Part shown: in pieces, positions 47,742 through 61,649 of the stretch | How positions within the stretch are numbered: position 1 is the first letter of the stretch | Layout of the letters: each line of letters begins with the position of its first letter | Assembly: GCF_028769735.1 (NCBI RefSeq) | Contig: NC_088175.1 | Location: forward strand, 6,572,001 to 6,636,000 | Direction: 5' to 3' | Length of the DNA: 64,000 nucleotides | Origin: Zonotrichia leucophrys gambelii | Taxonomy: Eukaryota; Chordata; Aves; Passeriformes; Passerellidae | Program-made: the position numbers and the translations under genes | The notes under the pieces: generated by a model | The model's input: only the letters and a program-made list of their open reading frames with translations | Told to the model about the DNA's origin: nothing | The model's database searches: none

Positions 47742-50473
47742 GTCTTAATTTTAACTGGTTATAACTTTAAAGAATCAAGTAATTCATTGTGTGATCTTTA
47801 CATCATGATGTACATGAACAAATTTTCACCCACTTGTCATCAAGTTCTGTGAGGAGAAGTAATGTTTTAGCTGGTAAGAAAAACTACTAGTTTAATTTTA
47901 TTAAATTAAAAATGATCATTATCACAGGTATGTGGAAACAAAAGCAAATACACCCTCTTTCCACTTTCCCAGCAATGAAACTAAGAGGAAAGACAACTTC
48001 TGTGAAATCTACTCTCTGTCTGCTTTCATATGAAATGTAAATTACTCATGGAGAAAAAAGAGCTGATGCATTAAATTGAAATATGAAACTGTTTCTCCCC
48101 ACCTCCAATTTTTTTTTTATTTGTTACCCCAGTGGAAATGCTAGTATAATCATTAGAATCAACTTCAATAAGAGGTAAAGCACAGTTGTAGTGACCTGCC
48201 TGCATGCTGGGGAATGGGGAACTTGAGTTCTAATTGTGGTGCTGAAGCTAATAACTTTGGAGGCCCCAGGCATGGTGCTCTGGCCTCAGATCACCACTCT
48301 ATCCCTCTTCAGCAGAGCATTTTGTACAAGTGTAACTGCATGAGACACTCTGGGATTTAAGCAACTAGTTAACTGCTGCGCTGCACTGCAAGCTATTTGT
48401 TGTTTGCTATTGAACCTTTGAGTAATAAAGGAGACATAGATGGAAATAGATCTTTAAGGTGCTGCTGAAGCCTGTGTTAGTTTTTGTAATAGGTATAAGA
48501 GTTTTTGGCATAGCAAAAGTAAGCATAGATATAGTCTTTTAAATTAAAGAGAAGGAGGTGATCCCTGAAGTGGGCTCTAAAATCTGTCATTTGCCTCATC
48601 CTTGGTGAGCCAGAGAGATTGGGATTATGATCTAATAATGGCTACTAAAGAATTTGCTTTATTGATGCTCGCCTGATATTAAAGTAATTGTTATATTTAC
48701 ACCATGAACTTTCTGATGTAGAGAAATACAGAATTTCCTGGAATAACTTAAGCAACTTTCATATGATTCTTTACAAGGACAAAGCTCATTACAAAACAAG
48801 TGTATTTTTGTATAACAGTTAACACAAATAACTTGATCTTTAAAACTGATGAGCAGTAACAGTTCCTGAAGCCAGTGGAAGCTGTCATTATTCTGCATTG
48901 TGCCACTTCAGACCCTATATTTGTCTTTGCTTCTCTATCTATAGAGATGATAATACCTATTCACTTATCTGGGATGACTGACATCAAAATCAACTCTCTG
49001 AGACTGAACAGTAAGATTCCAGGGTATGTTAAAAGCCTGCCAGTTCATTATGCTCAGAAATATATTAACTGTTTGCTTTTAAAAATATATATATCTGATT
49101 ATTAACAGTGTACATTTTAATGGTAATCATAACAATAGGAACTGAAATAGCTTCTGAATATATTTGATTTGAAGCAAAAGAATCAAAACAGCATAACTTC
49201 CCTTAACAATGAGATCTCCATGAAAAATAATTCTGCCCAATAAGACATTACAGAATCCTCATTGTGAAAATAAACAGGTGTTTCAGTTACTATAAAAAGG
49301 GACTTAACATCTGGAGAACTCATACTCAATTTACAGGCTAAATGTAATCTAGTCTCTCATTTTCCACATGTATCTGATTATGTTCACAATATCAGTGAGA
49401 AATTAAAAGTAAAGACTGAAGAATTAATAATTCCTTGACTATTTGACTGAGGAGAGTGCATGGATGGGTCCCAGGATCAGATCTATTCCTTGCAAAAGAT
49501 AAAAGTCACAACCTGGCTGTGAAAATTCAAAACTTTGACAAGCAATGTTCCTCTTAAGGACTCTAACAGAAAAAAAAAGCTTAGAAAGTAGGATGTACTA
49601 GTATTGCTGATAGTAATAGGATACTGTAAGACATCAAAAATATCTTTTCAAGATTATTCATAGAGACAAATTTGGAGATGAGGCGTGACTAGAGATTGAG
49701 GGAGGTGATAGGGAATTCAGCTTTGACAAAGGAGTTGGGTCTGGCCTTTGTGCTTTACTTGCCCACCTTTCGGTTATGTTGTGGATAACACAATCCTCTG
49801 GAGAAGGGCTGTTCCCCCAGTAGTGGAGATTAAGAAAAGAGCATGTTATGAAGATGCTTTGTATCCTAATAAACAGAAGCACTGTGAAAATGTCACCTGA
49901 TTACTTTGGAAAAGGTTAAGAAATTCCTTTGGACCCCAGTGGTAGACCAAGATGCAGTGAACCACAGGATGTGTGAACAGACAGCTGTCATCAAGGAAGC
50001 TGCTATTGTCACGCTTTTATCTATAAAAAAGATCTTACCAATAACCTTGATAATGTAATAGAAAAATCCCCAAATTTCACTGATCAGTTGGCAAACTCTT
50101 CTCAGACTCATATACCCAGTTGCAGTTATCTGAAAGCCTGGGGGAGAAAAATAATAAAATAATTACAAAAATTTGCAGATTGTTGGAGCAGAGATATCTT
50201 TTTGCCAAATATTTGCTTGAAAGTAACTTTCAGCAATGTCTCAAATAAATGCTAAAACCTAGGATGGAATTTGAAGGGAAAAGATCCACCACACTTATAC
50301 AATGTTTATGTGGAATAGGTAATAATTTCTCTTTGTTGAAGTTAATGAAATTGATTTCACTGGGCCCATGTTTAATTTAATGGTGTTTCAGATCAGCTTT
50401 AATCCTCTATTGGGAGCATCTAATCTTTTATTCTCTCATGGTTTTAGTCAAGAAGTGGTGACATCTCTTTCAT

Positions 50474-50533
50474 GCAATGACTCCTTGACTAGATGCAATG
50501 CAGTGACTTCAAGCAATGACTCCTTGACTAGAT
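50474..50533. repeat. Three-unit imperfect repeat of about 20 bp
   Basis: GCAATGACTCCTTGACTAGA plus T occurs at 50474-50494 and again at 50513-50533, identical. Between them GCAATGCAGTGACTTCAA looks like a diverged middle copy. Confidence 0.8.
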
Positions 50534-53416
50534 CTTTCAAAAATATTTCCTGAGTCTTTTGAATTATATTTTTAATATAAAAGCTATAAATCACTTTTAT
50601 AGAAGATGCATAGTCTTGAAAGTTCATAAAGCCAGACAGGAAAACATAAGGTTTCCACTTGTAATACCTTTGATGGTCATTCAACCTTCTCCTGCAACAT
50701 TATTCCCTTAAGGGAAAAGGGGTTTTGTTGGTTATTTTTTTCTCACCTCCAAAACTTTATTGACAGCTATAACATGTTATAACAGCATTGGTGCCTTTCT
50801 AAATTGCCACAATTCCTATAGTTGAGTAGGGCTGAGCTGCAAGGTGCAGCCTCATTATGAATTTCCTTTCTGCTCTGGCTCACTTCTCTCTGAGCTCAGA
50901 GTTGTGTGTTCAAACACAAACGTCTGCAGAGATGATCAGTCATAAAAACACAATCCAGAGATAATGAAGTGTAAGGTAATTGATTTATTCATATTCAATA
51001 GAGACTAAAGCTTATAAATCAACTTTAACTTCGTATAGAAGTGAACTGAATAAAAGTGACAGATATATTAATAGCAAATTTTTGAGTTATGCAGTTTGCC
51101 TGGTGAAATTTATTTTCTCTGAGCAGAAGACTAGCTAACAGAAAAAAAATTGTTTTCAGCCATGATTATATCAATAGAGTAAAAAACTTCTAACATTCTG
51201 TATTTTTATGTCAGTCCATGCAGATCAGCCACATACCGAGACTTGAAATGTTTGCTTCATGGGAACTTGTCATTTACAACAAGGTAAAATGTAACTCAAG
51301 AGGTTTGCCCTGCATATATTTTTTGTTAAAGGCATTTCATTTCATAATTCTTATCATCTGTAAAATGCTAATTCTGTGCTGTTCGGCAGCAGTCTTCTGA
51401 AGCCATGTCTGAATCCTCACACTGCCATGCTCTGGGCATGTATTAAGGTTCAGGCAGAGTGCCCTGGTGTCAGTGTAGCTGCTGCCCCACAAAAGATGGT
51501 GATTGAAAAAAACCCCAAAGAAGCAGAAAAAACAACTGTTTGAGGAGATGGAGACATCAAGAGAAGGAGCTTATCTAAAATTAGAGCCAGATGCCTCACT
51601 AAGCCCTAGATAACACTTCATTTCATGCAGCCTTTGTTTACCAGATTTCTTCTCTGCATGAATCATAAGAATGTACCTCTGGTTCAGAATAAATGCTACC
51701 CAAAGCTAGCAAAGCACACCCTTATTTTCTTTCTCAGAATAAAATGAATCCCAGCAGGTGAGAGAATTGCATTTATTTAAATGAGTGAATTTAGAAGCCG
51801 TACAACTCAGAGTACACTTTCTTTTTCCTACCTGCCTGTCTACCCTGTCTGCTCACCATCCTTAACCAGAGTCAGACACCTCAAGTTTTAAAACTCAACA
51901 AAAATCCATCACAGTCTGGTGACATCTGTTGTATTACATAATTGGAACTGTTTTATGAGCTCTCCAACATTGCATCTGAAATTATAACAACAACTTCACT
52001 TCCTCTTCTTTGTGTGGAAGCCAACCTTTGACGCACATCGCTGGAAGGTAGATTTATACTGTTTAAATAAAAATCATTCTGGTTAGGAATGTTTTGACTC
52101 AGATTCCCTGCCCTTCTCTTCCTTCCCACAGAGGCCAATACTATTGTTTTGAAACTGAAATCCTTAATGAGACAGTGTTTGTTTCAGTGAAACTTCCAGG
52201 ATGAAACTCAAACAGATCCTGAAACTCTCATCTCCAAAAGCGCAGCTGCAACAGGATTGTATCTCAGAGCATACTAGAATGACTGATTTGTCCTCTAAGT
52301 TTCTTCAGGTGGAACATCCATTACGCCTGGGAGACTGACACTGTAGTCTGATGACTGTTAACCAGAATCAACTCTTTGCTAAGTATGAGGCAGAGGAAAT
52401 TCTGAACTTGGGCCATTCCTATCTCAGAAAGCCCTCTGGCCACTTCCAATGGACTGCAAGATGCTGAGAAAACCTCTCCTTTTCAGAAATCAAAGGAAAT
52501 GACAATATTACAGTTATCTGATTTTATATTTGGTCATAAAAATAAAAAGTATTTGAACAGGAATCTGAAGATGAAACTGGACTGAAAGGGAGAAAGAAAT
52601 AGTCGAGTGCACAGTTCCACAATCAAAAGCAGAGCTAATTACTTAATAAGGGCAATAAGCTCCCAAAGTAGCTTAGAGAGACTCTGGAGACTTGGCAGAA
52701 TTCCTCTGGAAAACAAAAATTTAAGTAAAAAACAGAAATCAGAAGAACTGGCAATTACTTATAAATTGGTAAAAAGTGTCAACAGGATAAAAATAAAAAG
52801 AATGACAGTAATGAAACCTTGCCCTTGTAACAGCAAATATAAACTTATAGCAAATAAAAGCAGAATGTAACCTGGGCAGATTAGTACAGGAGGGAGGTTC
52901 TGGGATAGGAGAGTTTTGTTTTAGAGACAAGCTGAACCCAATTTAGTGCTGGACCACAGGACACCTCCACTGCAAAAGAGTCAATGGAACCACTTCAGAT
53001 AAGATAAATTGCCTGAGGGAAGCTGCTGTTGGGCAGCAGTGACCAGGGAGATTCACACCAAATGAATCACACCCAATGATTTACCAAAAGAGGTGACAAA
53101 CAGGAGAGAATCCAGTGCCATGAAACAAGAGGGCTGAGGATTTCATAGACCCAGTATGAAATTTTAATTCTCACCGAGGTGAGAATAAAAAGTGTTAAAA
53201 GGAAATGATACTGTTTTAATTTCTTGTTCAACGTTTATTTTCAGGCACTTATGTATGATGAAAAATATAAGTAATGTTAAGCCCTGGCAAAGCAGCAATG
53301 TCTCTGAAGGTTTAATGAACAGGTTAGATGAAAACAGCTAAAATGCCTCAGGTATATCTTGTCCCACCACTATGCTGAGAGAGGGAACAAGAACTGAAAT
53401 TCTCCTGCCTCCAGCC

Positions 53417-53875
53417 TTACTCGTCCACATCTGTGCCCTCAAGTTTCTCTGGTTTGTCTGCTGAGGAGGTGACAGTTTGATGGTGAGCAGAAGTGTTATG
53501 ATAGAAAGAGTTAACAAAGAAGACAGAAGAGGAAGGAAAAGCATCCAAGTCATTCTTCACAGTTATGCTCATCAATTTTTCAAACAAGGATACAGTGCTA
53601 TTTTTAGCAAAGTTCCTGGAAGCACAACATGCTGAATATTCATTATCCACACCAAAAGATACAATATGGCGAGCAACATTGTTCAAATCTGTCTTTTCTT
53701 TCACAAAATGGATGAACCTTAAAGTCACGTATATCAAAGTACTTTAATTTGCTTGTGCAGTATTTTGCAATTAGAGATGTCCAGACAGCTTCCAGTAAAT
53801 GATTAATCTCTCTCTCTGTCAAAAAAAAAAAAAAAAAGGAAGAAAGAAAAAAAAAGAAGAAAAGAGTGTTAATCA
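53417..53875 (-). other. Unidentified minus-strand ORF region behind a pyrimidine tract
   Basis: Reading the minus strand, about 50 nt of pyrimidines (near 53870-53822) ends in GACAG, resembling a 3' splice site. After it an open frame gives EREINHLLEAVWTSLIAKYC and stops near 53643. An overlapping frame stays open for 106 codons, from 53737 to a stop at 53417, with ordinary amino acid composition and an acidic end (KPEKLEGTDVDE). I do not recognise the protein. It could be a decayed retrogene, a lineage-specific exon or chance. The A-run on the plus strand is also compatible with a retroposon tail in the opposite direction. Confidence 0.2.
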
Positions 53876-56800
53876 TTCTAACTATGTTTTTGTTTGAGAT
53901 CTAACAGATCCACAACTTGCTGTTTTCCTGATGACTTGTCTACCCCCTCAGCTGCCAAACTAGGAAGACCTGGTCAAGGGCATCCAAGTTTTTTGTTTCA
54001 GGATGCAGGTGGCCCAAACTGGAGGGCAATCAGGCACTGTACTTCCCTGTGAAATGGAATTAATTTCCCTTGCACTGCTGGACACTTTCATCAAGATTCT
54101 TCATCAACTTTCCATTGCTTTCAAGGGAAATAAAAATTTCCATGAGAAGAGAAGTCACTAGAAACATAGAATTCCATATGGAAAACAATTTATTTTTCTT
54201 CATAAAGGGGCTTGTGCTGCAGATACTGCAAAGCAGGGACACAAAGGAAGTAATAAAGTAGTTGCTTAAGGGATCAGCTATCTAAAGCATGAGGAAGATC
54301 TGTGAGGGGAGAGAAAAAGCTTGTGAGCACACAGTTCAATAGCTTTGTATGTGTATAGGGACTAATCTGACTTTCTAAGGCCATCTAGCATCTGCTAGGA
54401 AGACAGGTTTCCCAAGTGCTCTCTTAGTTGATGATCATTTTAAATAGATTTTGTGCACATAAGAGTGATTCTGAGTTCACAGCAGCACATCTCCCGAGTC
54501 AGTGTGGCAAATAGCCAGATAAAGATCACAGCCTCACTGACAAGTCTCATTCTTCTCAGTCCTATTTCAGAGCTCACAGATACCTGAAATAGATTGCTTT
54601 GCATCCAAAATAGCCTACTGTGTAGCACTACATACCTTGGAAAATCTGCACCATTTATGGAATCATAACCAAAAGGCAGAATGGACCATCAGATTGTCTT
54701 TCTTTGTAGTCATGGCATAATGGTGACATTTCAGATCAGTGACATCTGCCAAACAGCTCTGGATATTTTATCTTTCCTAAAAGATCTTGCTGCCATATTG
54801 AGCATAAAATCTCACTAGTGACTATTTTAAGTTTTATGGGCATTCAATAGGAGCAAGAGTCACCACTGCATTTTTAGGGAAACCCAATCCGTGAAGACCA
54901 ATATCCTTCGGGTTGGCCAGGTTGCATTTCACCTCATTCCTTGATGGGTTAGGTCTACACCAGGAAATTCAAGCATTTCTAGGATCATCTAAAACATTTG
55001 TTGAACTGCTAGAACTACTACTCCCAGACACCCTTTAGCACATTTTATGCCTCCAAAGCTGCTCCTGGGAATGGCTGAGGGGCTCACATACACCAGAGAC
55101 CTTTCCAAAGGCAGTCAGCACACAGCTGCTCCTTTTTGGAGGGATGGGTTAATTTACTAGCCCAGGTATAAAACATTCTGTGGCAGTCAGCTTAAGTGCT
55201 TGGGAATGCTCATGGCACACTTCATGGATCTACAGACACATTCATAAGGAAAAAAGTTAAACAAGAGACCAAAGTGTCAAAATATTGACCAGGCTACAAA
55301 AAGGTGGAATGACAAGAACTAGACAAGAGCATGAGGGAAGGTACTGTTCAGTCAGATTTTGTCACACACACATCTGCATGTATCACACAAAGCCTTAATT
55401 GCTTAAATGAGGTATTTCCATTCTTCTGGTATAGCAGTCTTAATATCATTTTGCTGTTAAAAATGAAAAGTTATACAATCTATTGCTATTACAGAAGTTA
55501 TTTATCTCTCAATGTTGCAAAAGTCTTTTTTCTAATATTTGTTTAGGTGTTGTTTTCTCCTAAAATACAGAAGAATTGCCCAGATCTACTCAGCTGAAAG
55601 TAATCAAAATATGTACAATAAGAGAGTCAGAAAAGTCAAATAATTCTGTGCTAGGAATAATTCATATATGGTAACAGGAGGGGAAAAATGAGAAAATTAA
55701 AGGCAGGTTTTTAGGTACTCCACAAACAAAGTGAGTCCAGAATTATCATCAATATTTATTCCTAGCTCTGTTAGAGATTTTCTTGCACCTCACTAAGATT
55801 TGCAACAGTTGTGGATTTTCTGTTTCCCATATAAGCACATTGATTCTGATGTCACTTACATAAAGCTTTGGAACTTGAAAGATTTCACATTTTTAAATTA
55901 CTTATCTTCTTCAGATGAAAAGATCCATAAGGACACAAAGTAATTTTTCAGAATCTGAAGCAGCTTTTGAGTTCTGCTCCACAATATCTTGACATGCAAA
56001 AAGAAAAGAAATTAATAATAGGAAAATGCACCTGATACCTCACGTGGCACAGTAGTAATGATTATTTTATTAGCAAAAGGAGTGAGTCAAAAAGTAAGGG
56101 AAATTGCATAACCAGTTTGCATGCATGTATTTATATTGCTGGCATGATTTCAAAAGAAAACACTGTCCTAAGTAAAGGTGAGTAGGAAGATATTTATTTT
56201 AACTTATAGTCAGGCAGAAGCGGAGAAGGTATAAGGTTTGAGAACCGTTCCTTTTTATCCCCCATGGAAAACCCCAATTTGATTTATTAATATCTGTGAT
56301 TCACATAAAGCAGAGATTTCTTAACATGTGCAATCCAAGAGAAAGGCAGTGCTCAGAGAAAGACTTTTGTCTTCCAAAAAAGTGCTGTCTTTTGAGCCAT
56401 TTTACCTGCCAGGCCCTAGCTGCTGTATGCAAAATATTTTAAAGACATCTCTAAGAATTCCATACAGCAAGAAAAGCATCTGTCCCTGTCAAAAATTCAG
56501 ATGGATAGATTATGAGATGTAAAGCAGATTTGTGTCCTTATTTTTTGTTATGTAGAAACCCATAGATCATCTCTAATGACTAGACCTCTTAGTCTTCAGT
56601 TGTTTTGGATAGATTTTGGTTATTCTGTTGACTAGCTAGTAGTCAAAAGAAATATGTAGTCACAAACTGTTAAATTCATGAAATGAGTCATCCCACATAA
56701 GGAAGTAGCTTTATGAGATAATTTGGCACCGAAATACAGATGAGTCCAATTTGTAGCAAAGCAAATTCAGGTAACACTGAACTCTACTTGCATGGACAGG

Positions 56801-58979
56801 AACTGGAACATTTGACAAAACAAAATTTCTTAACTTGACTGTCCAAGTAATCTGACATAAACTGGCATAACACCTCCAGCAAATGTTTTGTTATGACGGT
56901 GTAACCCATTTATGTGCTCACTTCCCCAGAGACCACACAGATTGAACTGTTCCAGCACTGTCTGGCCTGTGCCATGCAGGTTTGAAACAGAACCCTTCTT
57001 TCTGTCCAGGCTAACTGTGTACAGTTCAGGCATTTCAGTTCTGATGCATTTAAGAAGAAAATTGCCTCCTCTCATCAAAGTTGCTTTGATTGTGTTTGGA
57101 GCTATGAGCTCTTTGCAATGCTCTCAGAACATTAAACATATTCCTTCAGAAAAATTAGATGCTTATTGTGGAAGTAATTAACACAATGCAATTGAAACAA
57201 AGATTGAAGTAATCAGAGAAAATCTAGTGATCTCGATGGCTGGGTAACTGAGCTTTCACCACTGCCCTGTAAGGAAGAATGACCTTGTGGTCATCCTTGC
57301 AGCTCAATCAGCAGCTGGCAACCTCAGGCTGTCAATATGGGCTTTGGGCTGGTTTTCTGTTGTGTGTCTCCTAACAAAGTCTGTCCTGTGTACCAAGGAG
57401 CCTCAGTACTGAACGCATTTAGCACCTAGTAGTTATTATTTCACCTTAAAGTTATTTTATATGACAATGCCTTTGGCAAGGGAGGAGGTGCTTCTCCTTC
57501 ACAGGTTCCTTCCTTGTTCTTTTCATCAAACTTATAGGAAGGGATTTGCAAGGAACACTTTCAGCAGCTTCATGTTCTTCTGGGGTCAGTCACAGTTTGT
57601 AGTAAGACCTGAATTATGGAAACAGAATTTATTCCACTCCCTATGAAGAAATGATATATACTTCATCTGGAAAAAAACTGTCTGGGTTGCACAGAAATAA
57701 TCAGAGCAAGCAAGAGGATTGCTTGAGTGTTCACTCAATAACACTTCTTCATGTACAGAATTGTTAAGATTATTTCTATTACCTGGAAAATTAAATCATA
57801 TTATTGAATTGTATGAAACTTTGATGAAGAATTTGGAGGAAAGACTTTAATAAGTATTTTGACTGAGAATTATTAAAGGTTCATTTCATTTTTACAAGTA
57901 CACAGGAAGCATCTGAATTGTAAAGTGTTCTTTTATACAGAACTCATTTTTTTGTAAGCAGATCTGAGGCTCTTATTTTACTCTTGATGTAGTTGTCTGC
58001 TACAGCAGGTTCCTTTTCTTACCATATTGAAAGGAGCTGCTGAGCTCAGTGTACTTCACTTTCTTTGAATGGTCACACCAATTTGTGCAGGCAGATCATT
58101 AGCATATCATAACATCACACTGCAATGGTTATGGATGAGATGCTATCATTAAAGTATGTGCTAGTCTCGTGCAAAAAACAAGGAACTCTGAAGGTTTTAT
58201 CTCTAACACAGCACTAGAAAGAAGCACGGGAGATGCTGGTGATGAAAAATCAAGATCTCATAATGTGGTAAAGTGTCCAGATGGGAAAGCCACCAATTAC
58301 AGCACTCTTCCTGTAGCCTCCTTTTCCAGCTAGCACAGTTGTACTCCATTATCTAGTATATCTCTTCCTTTTAAAAAGAAAAAGAAATCTAGTATTTCTA
58401 GGAGTAGGGGTAAAGGTTCCAAAAAAAAAAGGGATCTGAAAAAGGCTGACCTTGAGGGGAGAGGAGATCTGAGAAAGAGGAAAAAACTGGGATGAATTTT
58501 GGGGTACAGCTAATTCTAGGGCAGGAAGGAGCAGTCTGTGATGGCATGAAGGAAGAAGCTTGTCAAAGGGTTGAAATGAGCCAGACACTCCTTAGACCAG
58601 AGGAGCTGGGCACTAAAGTCAGATCAGATCTCAGTTTGAGGTGAGTCACAATACAGAACAACTCCCATCTTGCCCTTACCCAGCATCAGTGTGTGCATCA
58701 ACACCAGCCTCCTGTTCTGTATTCTCTACAGTTTGAAATTCAGCAAGCCCACAGGTCATTCATGGATTTTCTTATGGTAAAGGTGCAATGAGCACTCCCA
58801 TTTAAAGGACATTTTTCTACCACTACTATCGCACTTGCCTGGTAAGAGAAAAGTCTAGCAAAACCACAAAGAGTATCCTTAAAAGTGTTTTGAATGAAAA
58901 CATTACTCATTCTTGAAAAAAAGGACCATCAAAGTTTGAAAGTGGACACAAATTGTAACACTGGAATCAAGTCTGCTCG

Positions 58980-59075
58980 CTTTCTTTCTTTTTCTTTCTC
59001 TTTTCTTCTTTTTTTTCTTCTCTCTCTCTCTCTCTCTCTCTCTTCTTTCTTTTCTCTTCTCTCTTCTTTCTTCTT
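58980..59075. repeat. Polypyrimidine CT-rich microsatellite
   Basis: Ninety-odd bases of only C and T on the plus strand, with TTTC units, then a pure CT run of about 12 units, then TTCTT units, ending before ACAAAAT. Confidence 0.95.
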
Positions 59076-59729
59076 ACAAAATAGGGACCAACTGAAAAAG
59101 TTGCATCTGGAACAGATTTCTCTCAATTATTTTTTCTAAGTGTTCAGTTTTTAGCTTGGACACAGCTGATGAATTATGCATGTTCTAAATAACAGAATTA
59201 CAATGAAGCTGCCTGACTGGGATGGTAGAGAATGGGAGCAGGGAAGCAAAGGTTAAAATTAATATCTTAGGATAAGTATATGTAATTAAAAAATCATCTA
59301 ACAAATATGCATAAATAAAATAACTGGAGGGGAGAAAAAACCAGTGGAAGTCACAAAATATGAAAGAAAAAAAAAGATCATGCAGGTCCCTTAGGAATCC
59401 TGAATATTAATTGAATCACAATAGTAATAAACTGTAAGTTTTAAAATACTTGTTTCTTGACTCTCTGCCAACAGAAATTTAGTGACATGCCCACCATCTT
59501 GCAGAGATCTCCAGAGATGAAAAGACTATAGATGTGCATAAAGTGGCCTAGATTAATACGATGACACTTCAAAAGCATGAGTTGGAATATTCCCCATTTC
59601 ATCTTGAGTTGTGAATAATTCATCACTTTAAAACATGGGGGTTTTAAAACTTAGATGCAGACTTAGATGCATAATTATTGGATTTCCTTTGATCCATATT
59701 GTTTGTTTAATCAGTTACTTAACATTAGG

Positions 59730-59764
59730 AAGTATGCCTTGTAATAAGGCATACTTATTACAAG
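59730..59764. repeat. Overlapping inverted repeats (double hairpin)
   Basis: AAGTATGCCTT and AAGGCATACTT are perfect 11-bp complements separated by 5 bases. The loop side, CTTGTAATAAG, is itself complementary to CTTATTACAAG further on. Two mutually exclusive hairpins are therefore possible in 35 bp. Confidence 0.85.
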
Positions 59765-61649
59765 AGGAATGAAAATACTTAAAAACAATACTGAAGCATC
59801 TAAAATCATTTTTACAAATCTTTTTAGCAGTTCTGTGTCTAAAGTCTTTGGGTTTTCTACATTAGGGATAAGTGGAAGTTAGGTGTTCATGATTCAGTTC
59901 AATGTGGCATTCTAACATTGACTAAATCCTTGATTCCAGCTGCCTAACTTGGATGACAAATTTATCTAGAACTGTAGAAGCTACACACACCACCTAAAAA
60001 ATACAGGTATTTTGTTTTCATAAAGTTCCATTATCTATTTTTGTGTAGTATAAATTAGTGGTTTGGCTTGTTGTTACTATGTTAATTATACTAAACATGT
60101 ACACTCATCTCTATAAAGAAAAAAATATTTTAAGATATTATTTAAGCAACTGAAACTTGGTAAATTATCTTTCTTTTGTGTTAATATCCTGCACTGCTCC
60201 TGTCAAGTCTATAATAGGAGATGGCTTCTAGCCCAGATAAACTATTTATAGTCAAAGTGGCTTTAATACCCTTAATTACAAACTAAGATTTGTTAATTTT
60301 CCCAAACAGATCAGTTTCACAACTTAGAAAAACATGGCTCACCCTCTTTAGGTGTGAGGCATGATTATGAATTGAAGACACTTCCTGCTGCTGAGAACAA
60401 AACAAAGCTAACTCTGAAATCTTCCCAGCGCTCAACAGGAGCACAGCAAGGGCAGTTCCAGGACCCAGCAGGGAGCAGAATTCACAGCTATGCTTTCCCA
60501 GCTGTCTGCAGGCCTCAGGAGGGATGATTATAATCCTACATCCTCCTGAATCTCATCCAGCTAGTGCACAAGAGATGGCAGCCCAGGAGTCCCAGTTATT
60601 TACCTCCATACATGAAGACTGTAATAAGGTGTAAAGTCTAAATAAGTCCAACTATTCTTATAGCACATTAAACACACCATAAGTGAAGACAAACCTCTCT
60701 TTGGCTCATAATATTTTTCCCATCAGCTTTTAGAAGTCGCCTGTTGGAAATCAGCTGAAAAAGATGGATTTACAGACTTCTGAGTAAATAACTGCTGTCC
60801 TACCTTTGCTCTGTCAGAGGTCTAAGTTGTTTAAAAGAGCATTAACTTATGAGGATGTTCTTGACAAACTGTGCTCTTGACAGTGGATGAAAGAAATGAA
60901 ACTGTCCTGAAGAATGCATCTGCAGTGATCTCAGCTTCTAAAGACAGATCCATTTCCTTTCCAATATACAATCTATTATCCTCAACCCATTAAATCTCAT
61001 GGTTCACACTCAGCTACTTTAATGGAAATACACCTCTTATTCTTTAGAAATATTAGGAAACTATGTGAAATCCTGCCTCTCATGAAACCCATCAGTTTTG
61101 ACAATACCTGTAAGAGAACTGAGGCTTCATCAGATGCTCCAATGCAGAACACTATGAAATAAGTGCAAAGGTTGCATTGATTCAATGTCAATTTAGTGGT
61201 GGATCTATGATAATACAAAAGTTCCTCTTGCAGAAGCAATGTGTGATCCCCAACAGACTGAATAAGGCCAGAATCCATTTTCATTACAGAATAAGAACAG
61301 TTCTCTTTCCCAGTCTTTGCAAGGACAGTGCGCAGTGAGATACCCTTCCATACCCTCCAACATGGAAACCAGAAGCTGTGTCTACTCTTTACAGCAGCCT
61401 ACCACGATTTTCCTTCCACTGCCATGTTTTACAGCTCTTTTAACCCAGCTAAGCTACTGGCATCCACAGCATCCAATAGACATACAATGGGAGTTGTGTG
61501 GAAAAAAAATATTCTTTGCCTTTGTTTTCAACTTGATATTTGAGTGTTTTATTTGCTATTCCCTTGTTACTGTGTTCTGAGAAACAGTGAAAAGCATTCC
61601 TTACCCATCTCCTATATGACATTCTCTATATGATATCTGCTTTCTGTTA

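Larger units (their letters stand above)
47742..61649. other. Intergenic DNA with simple repeats, no gene supported
   Basis: Nearly 14 kb of AT-rich sequence. Notable items listed elsewhere are an imperfect repeat at 50474-50533, an unexplained ORF and pyrimidine tract near 53417-53870, a CT tract at 58980-59075 and a double hairpin at 59730-59764. The rest gave no recognised family. Confidence 0.5.
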
